This document shows positions 9,054-17,933 of a stretch of DNA of 64,000 nt, piece after piece. Position numbers and translations under genes: made by a program. Location of the stretch: positions 620,001-684,000 of the forward strand of contig JACJYH010000001.1 of assembly GCA_020636195.1 (NCBI GenBank), read 5' to 3'. The DNA comes from Lewinellaceae bacterium (lineage in GTDB: Bacteria; Bacteroidota; Bacteroidia; Chitinophagales; Saprospiraceae). Each line of letters starts with the position of its first letter. The stretch's first letter is position 1. The notes under the pieces are model-generated. The model was not told the DNA's origin. It made no database searches and was given only the letters and a program-made list of their open reading frames with translations.

Positions 9054-11537
9054 ATGGAGCTTTTCCTATTTATTGCACTTATAGTTTTAGTTTGCTTGGC
9101 TGCCATGGATTTGGTGGTAGGTGTAGGTAACGATGCTGTAAATTTTTTAAATTCAGCTATTGGTTCAAAAGCAGGTAGTTTCAAAACCATTTTGTGGGTC
9201 GCTACAGGAGGTGTTATTGTAGGAGCTTTGTCTTCGGCAGGCATGATGGAAATAGCACGTGAAGGAATATTCAACCCTGAATATTTCAGTTTTTATGAGG
9301 TCATGATCATATTTCTTGCTGTTATGTTGACGGACATAGTATTGTTGGATGCCTTCAACACACTGGGAATGCCCACTTCCACAACAGTATCCTTGATTTT
9401 TGAACTTCTCGGTGCTTCCATCATGGTATCTGCATTTAAAATCATTGATAATGACCAACCTCTAAATTGGCTTTTAAATATCAATAATCCGGCAGAAGGT
9501 ATCACGGGATATATCAACTGGGCAAAAACAAATACCATTATTTCCAGTATTCTATTATCCGTACTGATTGCTTTCACAACGGGTGTCATCATTATGTTTA
9601 TCTCAAGAATGTTGTTCAGCTTTCAGTATGTCAAAAGAATCAAATACGTTGGTGTGATTTGGGTTGCTTTGGCCATGGTTGGCGTGAGTTATTTCATGGT
9701 TTTTAAGGGATTGAAATCTACTTATTCTACAAAAGAACTATCCAAAACAGAATTGATCAATTACAGTCTGGCAATAAATCCTAAAGCAGACACAAGTTTG
9801 ATGAACTCGGAAAACATCACCATCAAAGATGTAGCCGGAAATGAAATGCACTTTACACAAAAAACTAATAGCAAAGGGAAAGTTGTTTACGAATCTTTCT
9901 ATGGCTTGAAATCCATCAAAAATGTCATTCACACCATACAAGATAACTTTCTCTTATTTTTAGGCATTGCCTTTATATTTTTTGTAATACTATTTTTTAT
10001 ATTGAACAGCATCGGTGTCAATATATTGAGAATATTGGTGTTTGTAGGCACTTTTAGTTTGGCTATGGCCTTCGCAGGTAATGACTTGGTCAATTTTATC
10101 GGAGTACCTCTGGCAGGGATTCAGTCCTACGAACTTTTTTCTTCTGCCAATCATGTGATGAACGGAGCTCTTGATCCACATGCCTATACAATGATAGGTT
10201 TAAAATTTCCACTTCAAGCGCCTTATTTTTACCTAATGATTGCGGGATTAATTATGATTCTCACACTATGGTATTCTAAAAAAGCACGAACAGTAACAGA
10301 GACTGAAGTTAGGCTGGGTTCGCAAGATGAAGTCCATGAAAAGTTTAATTCCAACGTCATCTCTAGATTGATTGTACAAGCTTCCGTAAATCTATCAAAG
10401 GTGTTGAAAAGCACTGTACCCAATAAGCTTCAGACAGTTATCAATGAACAGTTTAAACCCATAGAACAGACCAATGTAGTAGATGCACCGGCTTTTGATT
10501 TAATAAGAGCTTCCGTAAATCTTACAGCAGCAAGTATGCTCATAGCATTGGGAACCAGTTTGAAGCTGCCTTTGTCCACGACCTACGTGACTTTTATGGT
10601 AGCTATGGGTTCTTCTTTAGCGGATAGAGCCTGGGGCAGGGAATCCGCTTCCTACAGGATTGCAGGTGTGATCAATGTCATTTTGGGATGGTTTATTACG
10701 GCAGCCGTGGCATTATCTGTCGCAGCTATCATTGCCTTGATATTGATGAAATTTGAATTGATTGGATTGTCAATCATTCTATTATTTTTTGTAGGATCAA
10801 TGGTGTATTCAACCTATCATCATAAGAAGGTACAAACTAAAAAGGTGAAGTCAGATCAGGTTCTCAGTTCTATTGACCTTAATGCGGAAGCAGCCTTCCA
10901 TAAGACAGCGAATGACATTGCAAATAGCTTGAATTCTATCACAAACTCCTACATCTTAAGCATCAAAGGATTGATTGAAGAAGACCCTTCAAAAATTGTG
11001 AAAGCCAAAAAGATTACCGAAGAACTGAAAGCATATTATGGTGACGTAAAAACCAATTTATTTAAAGCAATCAAAAAATCTGAACTATCTGAAAAGCAAA
11101 CGGCACAGCTCTATATCTTATCCAACGACTTGATGCTCGATATATTGAGTAGTTTATCTACTGTCAATGAAGTGTGTGACGTACATATAAAAAATGCACA
11201 TAAACCACTGAAAATTAATCAGATTCAATTGCTTAAAAGTTTGCAAGATGAATTGGTGAATTATCTCACTATGATCAGTAAGCAACTCAATAAATACGAT
11301 TTTGAAACGTATCAGTCCATCAAAAACTCCAAGCGCATCATTTTTGATCACATAGAAAATGCACTATCACAACAAGTAGAAGGTGTGGTCAACAAGGAAT
11401 TTGGGTTTAAAAATACGGACATCAATCTCAATATACTTCTTGAAACCAAGGACTTGGTCGCAGTAGCTATGCGGTTTTCGAAGCTCATCCACCGCTTAAT
11501 ACACAATCAAAGTCCATTGGGTACGAGACAACAATAA
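9054..11537 (+). CDS. PiT-family inorganic phosphate transporter with C-terminal PhoU-like domain
   Basis: An 827-residue phosphate permease that takes up inorganic phosphate (usually as metal phosphate or with a cation). The two family signatures are present: VGVGNDAVNFLNSAIGSKAG near residue 24 and AFAGNDLVNFIGVPLAGIQS near residue 340, each at the start of an inverted half. A periplasmic or cytoplasmic insertion sits between them. About 12 membrane helices end near residue 585. The last 220 residues are soluble, helical and PhoU-like (FHKTANDIANSLNSITNSY), a fusion common in Bacteroidota and absent from the roughly 500-residue E. coli PitA. PhoU-like domains regulate phosphate uptake, so the tail may gate the channel; this is inference. 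Confidence 0.9.
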   Translation: MELFLFIALIVLVCLAAMDLVVGVGNDAVNFLNSAIGSKAGSFKTILWVATGGVIVGALSSAGMMEIAREGIFNPEYFSFYEVMIIFLAVMLTDIVLLDAFNTLGMPTSTTVSLIFELLGASIMVSAFKIIDNDQPLNWLLNINNPAEGITGYINWAKTNTIISSILLSVLIAFTTGVIIMFISRMLFSFQYVKRIKYVGVIWVALAMVGVSYFMVFKGLKSTYSTKELSKTELINYSLAINPKADTSLMNSENITIKDVAGNEMHFTQKTNSKGKVVYESFYGLKSIKNVIHTIQDNFLLFLGIAFIFFVILFFILNSIGVNILRILVFVGTFSLAMAFAGNDLVNFIGVPLAGIQSYELFSSANHVMNGALDPHAYTMIGLKFPLQAPYFYLMIAGLIMILTLWYSKKARTVTETEVRLGSQDEVHEKFNSNVISRLIVQASVNLSKVLKSTVPNKLQTVINEQFKPIEQTNVVDAPAFDLIRASVNLTAASMLIALGTSLKLPLSTTYVTFMVAMGSSLADRAWGRESASYRIAGVINVILGWFITAAVALSVAAIIALILMKFELIGLSIILLFFVGSMVYSTYHHKKVQTKKVKSDQVLSSIDLNAEAAFHKTANDIANSLNSITNSYILSIKGLIEEDPSKIVKAKKITEELKAYYGDVKTNLFKAIKKSELSEKQTAQLYILSNDLMLDILSSLSTVNEVCDVHIKNAHKPLKINQIQLLKSLQDELVNYLTMISKQLNKYDFETYQSIKNSKRIIFDHIENALSQQVEGVVNKEFGFKNTDINLNILLETKDLVAVAMRFSKLIHRLIHNQSPLGTRQQ

Positions 11538-11786
11538 AAGGGATGTTTATAGGATAAGGACGTCTGCAAGCAGGAAGAAAATTTTCATTCGATAGTTTTC
11601 CAATGCATACTTTGGTAGAAAAGAAAATCCTTGATACCAATGTGTAAATTTCAAGTGAATTTTATAGTTATAATGGATACACTCAAATTTGTATCGCAAT
11701 TTTGTTTAGCAATACGTGGTATAGATTGATTTATCGGAAAAGATTAATCAGAGTGAAGTATAGAAGCGAAGTGTTTACATTAGTAT

Positions 11787-11822
11787 AAAAAAATCCTCCC
11801 AAGTTTTCACTTGAGAGGATTT
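11787..11822 (-). terminator. Rho-independent terminator of rpsA
   Basis: Read on the minus strand, AAATCCTC and GAGGATTT form the outer stem, with CAAG/CTTG continuing the stem past one mismatch, a 6-base loop, and TTTTTTT directly after it. It begins about 36 bases past the rpsA stop. This is one of the clearest terminators in the window. Confidence 0.85.
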
Positions 11823-11858
11823 GATTCAACTGTTGCGATAATTTATTGAGGCAGAAAA

Positions 11859-14072
11859 TTATTCTTTTCCACCCTTAGCATGGTCTTGCCATTCTTTCAG
11901 TTTATCCCACTCGCCATCAGCAGCCATTTTAGCTTGCATTGGCCAAGTTGTTGGGTCGTGCATCTGATATCTAGAACCTCCACCTAAAAGAATGTTTTTC
12001 AAATCTGCAGGATCTGCTTTTGATAGGTCTTCAAAAGTCATAATGCCTGCATTGTTAAACAATTCTTGGATTTTCGGACCGATACCTTCTACCTTTTTAA
12101 GATCATCTTTTGAACCATCAGATTTTGGAGCAGCTTTAACTTCCGGCTGCTTTGTTTCAGTCTTTGCTGTTTCTTTGGCTTCAGAAGCTTGTGCTTCAGC
12201 GATCTGTTCCTTAAGTTCTGTGAAACTTGCCAAGTCACCTAAAGTAGAATGCTCAATTTTTGACTGTGTGTGCTTGATGGTCTTCTTGAGTTCATCCTTC
12301 TCCTTATTCTTTTCAGCTTCAACTAATTGATCCGCTTCTTTTTTAATGTCCTCAAGATATCTCGTGTGTGAAACAATGATTTTCTTATCATCTCTATTGA
12401 ATTCGATAACTTTGAAAGTCAATGTTTCTTCATTTGAAGCTGTAGAGCCATCATCTTTTTTGATGTGTCTTGCCGGTGCATATGCTTCCAAACCATAAGG
12501 AAGCTGCACGATGGCGCCTCTATCATCTTTTTTGACAATGGTTGCATCATGATAAGAACCAACAGGGAATACATTTTCAAAAGTATCCCAAGGATTCTCT
12601 TCTAACTGCTTGTGACCCAAGCTCAGCTTTCTATTTTCCTCATCAACTTCAAGGATAGACACATCGATAGTTTCGCCTACTTTTGTAAACTCAGAAGGAT
12701 GTGAGTATCTCTTCGTCCATGAAAGATCAGAAATGTGAACCATTCCACCGATTCCATTTTCTAACTCCACAAATACGCCGTATGGTGTGAGGTTTTTCAC
12801 TTCTCCACTGTGTCTAGTTCCAACTTTAAACTTAGCGGCAACTTCGCTCCATGGATCTTGTGTCAACTGCTTGATACTCAATGACATCTTTCTTTCGTCT
12901 CTGTCTATAGTGACTACCTTTGCTTGCAACTCTTGGTTGAGGCTGAAATAATCTCTTGCATTGACAGGTTGATTGCTCCAGTTGACTTCAGATACGTGTA
13001 TCAAGCCTTCTACACCCGGAATGATTTCTAGGAATGCACCATAATCTTCAATGTTGACGATTTTTCCTGATACCACTGTACCTTCCGCAATACTTTGGTC
13101 TAATACTTCCCAAGGATGCGGAGTCAATTGTTTTAAACCAAGAGAAATTCTCTTCTTGTCATCATCAAACTCAAGCACAACTACGTTGATTTTCTGATTG
13201 ATGCTGAGGACTTCATTTGGATGGTTGATTCTTCCCCAAGAGATGTCAGTGATGTACAATAATCCATCGACACCTCCTAAGTCCATGAATGCTCCGAAGT
13301 CTGTGATGTTTTTCACCACACCTTCCAATACCTGACCTTTTTCAAGACCTGAGATGATGGTTTCTCTTTGTTCTGCAAGGTCACTTTCTATCAAGGCCTT
13401 GTGAGAAACTACAGCATTCTTGATGTTTTCATTGATCTTGACAACTTTGAATTCCATCGTTTTACCCACATAGATATCGTAGTCCGTGATGGGTTTTACA
13501 TCTATCTGTGAACCTGGAAGGAAGGTTTCTAGACCTAAACAATCCACGATCAATCCACCTTTTGTCTTACTGGTGACAAATCCTTTGATGATGGTTCCGT
13601 TTTTATAAGAATCTACAAGGTTATCCCACGCTCTAAGGAGCTTGGCTTTTCTTCTGGATAAAACCAATTGACCTCGGTAGTCTTCCTTGTTTTCAACGTA
13701 AACATCCACATAATCTCCTACCTTTAGGTCAGGTGTATCTCGAAATTCTGAAAGCGATACCAATCCATCAGATTTGTAATTGATGTCTAAAACCACATCA
13801 CCTGAATGGATAGCTGTAACTCTTCCTTTGACGACTTCATTCTCACCAACGGTATTCAGTGAGTTGTCATACTTATCGAAATATTTTTTGTGGGTTTCTT
13901 TGTCGTAAGTGACGGTGTTTCTTTTTCCAATGCTCCAGTCAAAATCGTCATGGGGAGTTTCGTTGACTTCGACTTTTTCTTCAAGTTCTACATCTGATAT
14001 GTCTTCTATATCCACACCAGTGTCTTCATCTTTTTGATCTTTGATCAAATCATCATCATTGTGATCTACCAT
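11859..14072 (-). CDS. rpsA: 30S ribosomal protein S1 with six S1 domains and a C-terminal helix-hairpin-helix extension
   Basis: Ribosomal protein S1 binds mRNA and helps load it on the 30S subunit. The 737 residues hold an acidic N-terminal segment, then six S1 (OB-fold) repeats from about residue 78 to 560. Repeats 3 to 5 are the most regular (ITDFGAFMDLGGVDGLLYI, IEDYGAFLEIIPGVEGLIHV, LTPYGVFVELENGIGGMVHI). E. coli S1 is 557 residues; the extra length here is a charged, alanine- and lysine-rich linker (about 570-655) and a C-terminal domain. That domain has a helix-hairpin-helix motif, KKVEGIGPKIQELFNNAGI, near 660-680. The gene stands alone, with its own promoter and terminator, as expected for an abundant ribosomal protein. 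Confidence 0.92.
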   Translation of the reverse strand: MVDHNDDDLIKDQKDEDTGVDIEDISDVELEEKVEVNETPHDDFDWSIGKRNTVTYDKETHKKYFDKYDNSLNTVGENEVVKGRVTAIHSGDVVLDINYKSDGLVSLSEFRDTPDLKVGDYVDVYVENKEDYRGQLVLSRRKAKLLRAWDNLVDSYKNGTIIKGFVTSKTKGGLIVDCLGLETFLPGSQIDVKPITDYDIYVGKTMEFKVVKINENIKNAVVSHKALIESDLAEQRETIISGLEKGQVLEGVVKNITDFGAFMDLGGVDGLLYITDISWGRINHPNEVLSINQKINVVVLEFDDDKKRISLGLKQLTPHPWEVLDQSIAEGTVVSGKIVNIEDYGAFLEIIPGVEGLIHVSEVNWSNQPVNARDYFSLNQELQAKVVTIDRDERKMSLSIKQLTQDPWSEVAAKFKVGTRHSGEVKNLTPYGVFVELENGIGGMVHISDLSWTKRYSHPSEFTKVGETIDVSILEVDEENRKLSLGHKQLEENPWDTFENVFPVGSYHDATIVKKDDRGAIVQLPYGLEAYAPARHIKKDDGSTASNEETLTFKVIEFNRDDKKIIVSHTRYLEDIKKEADQLVEAEKNKEKDELKKTIKHTQSKIEHSTLGDLASFTELKEQIAEAQASEAKETAKTETKQPEVKAAPKSDGSKDDLKKVEGIGPKIQELFNNAGIMTFEDLSKADPADLKNILLGGGSRYQMHDPTTWPMQAKMAADGEWDKLKEWQDHAKGGKE

Positions 14073-14144
14073 ATTTTTGCTTGTTTGTATGCCAAATTCT
14101 TCAATTTAGCAGGGGTGAAAAATGAAAAAATTTAAAAATGACCG

Positions 14145-14173
14145 CAAAGGTAAGGTAATTCTTTGATATTCAA
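14145..14173 (-). promoter_or_regulatory. Bacteroidota-type promoter of rpsA
   Basis: On the minus strand TTG (plus 14171-14173) and TACCTTTG (plus 14145-14152) are separated by 18 bases, matching the Bacteroidota consensus TTG-N17-23-TAnnTTTG. The start codon lies about 70 bases downstream, leaving an untranslated leader. Confidence 0.6.
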
Positions 14174-14554
14174 TCATTTTTTTGATGGAAAAAAGAAAAA
14201 AATTCGTGGAATGTCAGTACTACCATGGACCCGAAAATAGTAAATCAAAAGAAATGTGCAATAAGTCATTGAATAGATATAAATTCTCCTAATGATAACA
14301 TCCAAAATTTGCATACATTTGTTATTTGAAGCAAGAATAACTCAATATCTGATTGAAATGAAAAGTGATAGATACGGTTGCTATGTACCAATTTTGTGCC
14401 AAGGTAGTGCGCCAGCAAAGCTGCGACGTATGAGCTTTGTTCATCATTTTTCAGGACTTAATGCCTCCTATCGTCGGCCTCCAACTGCACTCGACGTTAG
14501 CGATAATTGGTGCAATCAATTAGTAATTAATAACATAATGGATAAATAAATATT
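14174..14554. other. Intergenic region between rpsA and Kazal-like gene, with a compositionally odd patch
   Basis: About 380 bases with no credible gene. An 85-codon open frame at 14292-14549 has no family resemblance and mixed composition, and I do not call it. Bases 14399-14510 are clearly richer in GC than their surroundings (GCGCCAGC, TCGTCGGCC, CTCGACGTTAGCG) and include a 6-bp inverted repeat, AAAGCT and AGCTTT. This patch could be the scar of an inserted element; nothing in it is recognisable. Confidence 0.4.
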
Positions 14555-15703
14555 ATGAAAAAGTTTACTTTTCTGCTCTTTGTATTATTGAATTTGACTT
14601 CTTATTCACAAGATATTATTAGCTCCCAATTCATTGTTAATGGAATAATATCACTTGGTGATAAAGCAAAAATTCACTTCAATATAAATCAAGTTACGCT
14701 TTGTGATAATTATTCAATTGATTGGGTAGTAAATTACATTTCAAAGTCAATTGATGTAAATGTAAACTATAACTATTTTTCATCTTGTAGTGAATCGATA
14801 TCTATATTTACAGAAATTCCTGAAAAACAAATATTATTGACAGGAACGTATTTTGTAAAACTAAATCTTAATGTGCCTAATAATCTTTTTTGGAATAAAA
14901 CTTATTTATTAGGATCAATTACAGTCAATTCTCCCTTTAATTTAAGTTGCAATTCGTTATTTGCACCTTATTTAGATGGGATTTGTCCAGAATTGAAATA
15001 TGAAGTGTGTGCTTGTAATGGAAAAAGTTATATAAACGAATGTGAATCCTATCTTATTGATAAAAAATCAAATTATGTTAGTGGTAATTGTACTTCATAT
15101 ATTCAAGGCAATTCTCAAACATTTTTGTGCAAGGAATATAATTCTTGGAATCAAAAAGGACTGTTTGAAGAATACTCTTGTGAAAATGATTTTTATCAGG
15201 GTGGTGAATTGATTTTTTCATATTTACATAATTCAACAGAATCAATTTATATTCCATTTAGCAGTTCTGCAAATGATGTAAAATTGTTTTTGGTACAAAT
15301 TATTAATAATGATGTAAATTGTATTGCAAGTTCTAATGATAATGTTTTGGAATGTGATTGTTCAGAAGGTTTATATTATTTAATTGCTGACAGGATTAAT
15401 CCCTATGCATATTCGATAACATTATGTGATACAACCTCCAATTTGGTTGATTTAATACAAGAAAAAGAAATATTGGTTTACCCTAATCCTACTACTGAAA
15501 TATTGTCAATTTCTTCATCCTCCAGGCCAATATCAAAAATAGTTTTATATAATTCAATTGGTAAGGTAGAAATGCAAAAGAAGGTACAAAATACAGAAGT
15601 AATTTTAGATGTTAAAGGATTAAATGGAATATATTATGCGAGAATAGAATTTGATGATTTCTCGATGACAACAAAAAAAATAATAATAAATAAATATCGC
15701 TAA
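14555..15703 (+). CDS. Secreted T9SS cargo protein with a Kazal-like domain
   Basis: A 382-residue protein with signal peptide MKKFTFLLFVLLNLTSYSQ. Residues about 130-180 hold a Kazal-like pattern: CPELKYEVCACNGKSYINEC, then YVSGNC after a gap. Kazal domains inhibit serine proteases in many proteins, but in Bacteroidota surface proteins the inhibitory role is not established. Residues about 195-305 have further cysteines (FLCKEYNSWNQKG) and may form a second domain. The last 80 residues form a T9SS type A sorting domain starting LVYPNPTTEILSI and ending KKIIINK. Codon use is very AT-rich compared with the preceding genes. Its stop codon abuts the first copy of a 440-bp direct repeat. Confidence 0.8.
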   Translation: MKKFTFLLFVLLNLTSYSQDIISSQFIVNGIISLGDKAKIHFNINQVTLCDNYSIDWVVNYISKSIDVNVNYNYFSSCSESISIFTEIPEKQILLTGTYFVKLNLNVPNNLFWNKTYLLGSITVNSPFNLSCNSLFAPYLDGICPELKYEVCACNGKSYINECESYLIDKKSNYVSGNCTSYIQGNSQTFLCKEYNSWNQKGLFEEYSCENDFYQGGELIFSYLHNSTESIYIPFSSSANDVKLFLVQIINNDVNCIASSNDNVLECDCSEGLYYLIADRINPYAYSITLCDTTSNLVDLIQEKEILVYPNPTTEILSISSSSRPISKIVLYNSIGKVEMQKKVQNTEVILDVKGLNGIYYARIEFDDFSMTTKKIIINKYR

Positions 15704-16147
15704 CAATTAAGGCTGGAAGTTCTTTTAAAAATCGACTTTCAGACTTAGTTGAACGAAGCAGAGCCAGATATTCACCCTGTTGGATTGATTTATCCTACGG
15801 GATGAAAATGAAATTTATTTATTATTATGGAGATATCGTCATAAATATTGACAATTCCCAATCTATACTTCCCCCCAATATTCAGACCACTCGCTTCATA
15901 AAATTATTCAACTTAAATTTGGAAATAAACGGGCAGAAAAAATGAATGGCTTTCGTCGAAAAACAGAGGCAAGTTTTTATTATCGCTACTACAACACCAG
16001 TATTACTGCAAATCATGGATGTGCTTGGTAAAGTACATTTTAAAGCAAATATTTCAGAAAGACAAAACACCATATATCTATCTGAACTTCCGGCGGGAAC
16101 GCTTATCTTTGTGAGTGAAAACCAGAGATATAAGTTTTTAAGGGTAG
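15701..16147 (+). repeat. Direct repeat R, copy 1 (about 440 bp, with T9SS stub)
   Basis: This segment and 16772-17209 align over nearly their whole length, with small gaps: both begin TAACA(N)TTAAGGCTGGAAGTT, share GAACGAAGCAGAGCCAGATAT, ATGGAGATATCGTCA, TTCAGACCACTCGCTTCATA, and end in a coding stub of a T9SS sorting domain. Similarity is roughly 80-85 percent by eye and highest in the central 150 bases. Copy 1 starts at the stop codon of the Kazal-like gene and ends at the start codon of a DUF6934-like gene. Confidence 0.85.
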
Positions 16148-16182
16148 ATGAGAAAAGATACCTATCAATTAGAAGTAGATAA
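15946..16182 (+). pseudogene. Stub of a T9SS type A sorting domain inside repeat copy 1
   Basis: A 78-codon frame whose middle reads LLQIMDVLGKVHFKANISER and then LSELPAGTLIFVSENQRYKF, the tail half of a T9SS type A sorting domain (strand, DxxGK, spacer, LxxGxLIF, strand). There is no signal peptide or cargo domain, so it cannot be a working T9SS substrate alone. Its 3' end runs into the start of the next gene in another frame. Most likely a remnant of a longer gene carried in the repeat; a short cytosolic product is possible but unsupported. Confidence 0.65.
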
Positions 16183-16591
16183 AGACAGTTTAGCTTTTGA
16201 GTTTTACAGTGAAGACCCAAAAGGTAAAATTCTAAAAATTATTGAATATCAACCATTGGGTGGTAGATATTTCAACCTTGCATTCGGGGATAGTATAGAA
16301 GAAAGTAAAGATTTTGACGATTTTGTAAGAACTAACAACCAAGACACCGAAAAAGTATTGGCCACAGTGGCCTCGACATCATACATTTTCTTTGAAAAGC
16401 ATGAGGGTACAATTGTTATCGCTGAAGGTAGTACCCATTCTCGAACAAGACTTTATAGAAGATATTTAACAATTTTCTTGGAACAAATTGAATCAGAATT
16501 TGACTTGCTTGGGGAACTCAATGGCACAACCCAACGTTTTCAAAAAGGTATTGATTATCAGTTTTTCTTAATTAGTAAAAAAGCAATATGA
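16148..16591 (+). CDS. DUF6934-like protein, probable half of a small two-gene unit
   Basis: A 147-residue cytosolic protein. The opening YQLEVDKDSLAFEFYSEDPK, the central FNLAFGDSIEESKDFDDFV, and TNNQDTEKVLATVASTSY followed by GSTHSRTRLYRRYL agree with my recollection of the Bacteroidota family DUF6934; function is unknown. The gene begins directly at the end of repeat copy 1 and overlaps the next small gene by 4 bases (ATGA). A short protein paired with a smaller charged partner suggests a toxin-antitoxin-like unit, but this is inference from arrangement only. Confidence 0.75.
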   Translation: MRKDTYQLEVDKDSLAFEFYSEDPKGKILKIIEYQPLGGRYFNLAFGDSIEESKDFDDFVRTNNQDTEKVLATVASTSYIFFEKHEGTIVIAEGSTHSRTRLYRRYLTIFLEQIESEFDLLGELNGTTQRFQKGIDYQFFLISKKAI

Positions 16592-16758
16592 AGCCAATCA
16601 TTAAGAATAAAGATCAAAAACCCACGGCTAAAGTTAGTGAAGCCCTGACAAAAAAATATAGTGGGAAAATAATTTTTAAAGAAAAATATGAAAGAGTAAA
16701 ATCATATTTTAAAGATCGTGATTTGGACAAAGAAGTTGAACTTGCCCTAAAAGGATAA
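16588..16758 (+). CDS. Small basic protein, partner of the DUF6934-like gene
   Basis: A 56-residue frame starting MKPIIKNKDQKPTAKVSEAL and ending DKEVELALKG. It begins at an ATGA overlap with the DUF6934-like stop, strong evidence of coupled translation. It is rich in lysine and probably helical at its C-terminus. It resembles the short companion proteins often found beside DUF6934-like genes, possibly an antitoxin; no known family was recognised with certainty. Confidence 0.65.
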   Translation: MKPIIKNKDQKPTAKVSEALTKKYSGKIIFKEKYERVKSYFKDRDLDKEVELALKG

Positions 16759-16771
16759 AGAATCCTTTCCA

Positions 16772-17209
16772 TAACATTTAAGGCTGGAAGTTGTGTTGAA
16801 AACCGACTTTCAGCCTTTGTTAAACGAAGCAGAGCCAGATATTTACCCCGTTGAATTGATTTATCTTACAGGATGAAAACGAAATTTACTTATTAATATG
16901 GAGATATCGTCAGATCCTTTGATTATAGTTCCCCCAAATATTCAGACCACTCGCTTCATAAAATTATTCAACTTAAATTTGGAAATAAACGGACAGAAAA
17001 AATGAATGGCTAGCGTCGAAAAACAGAGGCAAGTTTTTATTATCGCTACTACAACACCAGCATTTCTGCAAATCTTTGATGTGTATGGCAGAGTACTCTC
17101 AAAACAGGATATGTCTGTAGGACAAAACACTATTAATCTGGCAGATCTTCCCACAGGAATGCTTATCTTTGTAGTTGGAGACCAGAGATATAAGGTTTTG
17201 AGGGAGTAA
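16772..17209 (+). repeat. Direct repeat R, copy 2 (about 440 bp, with T9SS stub)
   Basis: Second copy of the repeat described for 15701-16147. It begins 13 bases after the stop of the 56-residue gene and ends at a stop codon 3 bases before the next start codon. The block around 16940-17060 is almost base-for-base identical with copy 1, whereas the flanks have diverged, suggesting an old duplication with partial homogenisation. Confidence 0.85.
17006..17209 (+). pseudogene. Stub of a T9SS type A sorting domain inside repeat copy 2
   Basis: A 67-codon frame reading FLQIFDVYGRVLSKQDMSVG, then INLADLPTGMLIFVVGDQRY, and ending KVLRE: a clearer T9SS type A sorting-domain tail than copy 1. It has a proper stop but no signal peptide. 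The next gene starts 3 bases later. It may be a decayed gene end moved with the repeat. Confidence 0.65.
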
Positions 17210-17212
17210 AAT

Positions 17213-17742
17213 ATGGCAAAACAAAAACATATAGATGTTTGGATAGATAAATTGACAAATAGTATAATCAATACTATTTCTGGTGATAACTTGCCAACGG
17301 ATGTTCTTGAAGTAACTTCAAATGACCTTAAGCTTGTAACCAAAAACAGGGGTTGGAACTTCAATTGGAAAGGTGAACTGAAGAAAGAAAATACAAAAGT
17401 GATTAAATTGACTGTTGTAAAGAACCCTGAAATAATTCAAGGAAAAATGAGTTTTGAAGACAAAGGTGATCACATATTTATAAACCTTGTTGAAAATGCT
17501 CCATTCAATATTGGAAAGAAAAAACTTTACGAAGGTGTTCCCGAAACCTTTTTGCTTTTGCCTGTAAACTAAGTTGGGATGATGGAAAGCAAGGTGTAAT
17601 TTCATTTGTTTCTAAAACAAGGTTGATTAATCATTATATGTCAACAGTTGGAGCTGTACATCTTGGTAATCACCAGATGGTAATCTACCCGTATGAAGCC
17701 TTACAACTTATTAAAAAGTATTTTCCGCAATTAATAAAATAA
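17213..17742 (+). pseudogene. GNAT-like Bacteroidota protein, interrupted by a one-base frameshift
   Basis: The first frame (119 codons to 17572) runs from MAKQKHIDVWIDKLTNSI to KLYEGVPETFLLLPVN. The following bases continue in another frame as FAFACKLSWDDGKQGVISF, then KTRLINHYMSTVGAVHLGN, ending QLIKKYFPQLIK at 17742. Joining them requires one extra T in the five-T run near 17550 and gives a protein of about 176 residues with GVPETFFAFACKLSW, a normal pattern in this family of small acetyltransferase-like proteins. The family is from memory and its function unproven. The shift may be a real mutation or a base-calling error. A 61-residue gene follows after 2 bases, as is usual for the pair. 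Confidence 0.75.
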
Positions 17743-17744
17743 AC

Positions 17745-17930
17745 ATGACATTAGGTATAGAACCAAAAGGAGTTGATTTAGTAGTTGAACCAACAAAGAG
17801 ATCAAAAGAAGATTTAGAACTAGTTTCTAGAGCTATTGCACATTACAAAGCTACAGGAGAAAAACTGAGTGTCCCGAACCCAAAATCTAAACCATTAAAA
17901 ACGAAAAAAGAGTTAATCACAAAGCCATAA
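17745..17930 (+). CDS. Small partner protein of the GNAT-like gene
   Basis: A 61-residue protein, MTLGIEPKGVDLVVEPTKRS onward, starting 2 bases after the end of the reconstructed upstream frame. The N-terminal GIEPKGVDLVV and the helical ELVSRAIAHYK segment resemble small proteins found next to the GNAT-like family in Bacteroidota. The arrangement parallels the DUF6934 pair just upstream, so both are candidates for toxin-antitoxin-like modules. No DNA-binding motif is obvious. Confidence 0.65.
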   Translation: MTLGIEPKGVDLVVEPTKRSKEDLELVSRAIAHYKATGEKLSVPNPKSKPLKTKKELITKP

Positions 17931-17933
17931 CAA

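Noticed and set aside
14292..14549. 85-codon open frame before the Kazal-like gene
   Set aside because: Mixed composition, crosses the odd GC-rich patch, no motif or signal peptide; treated as intergenic.
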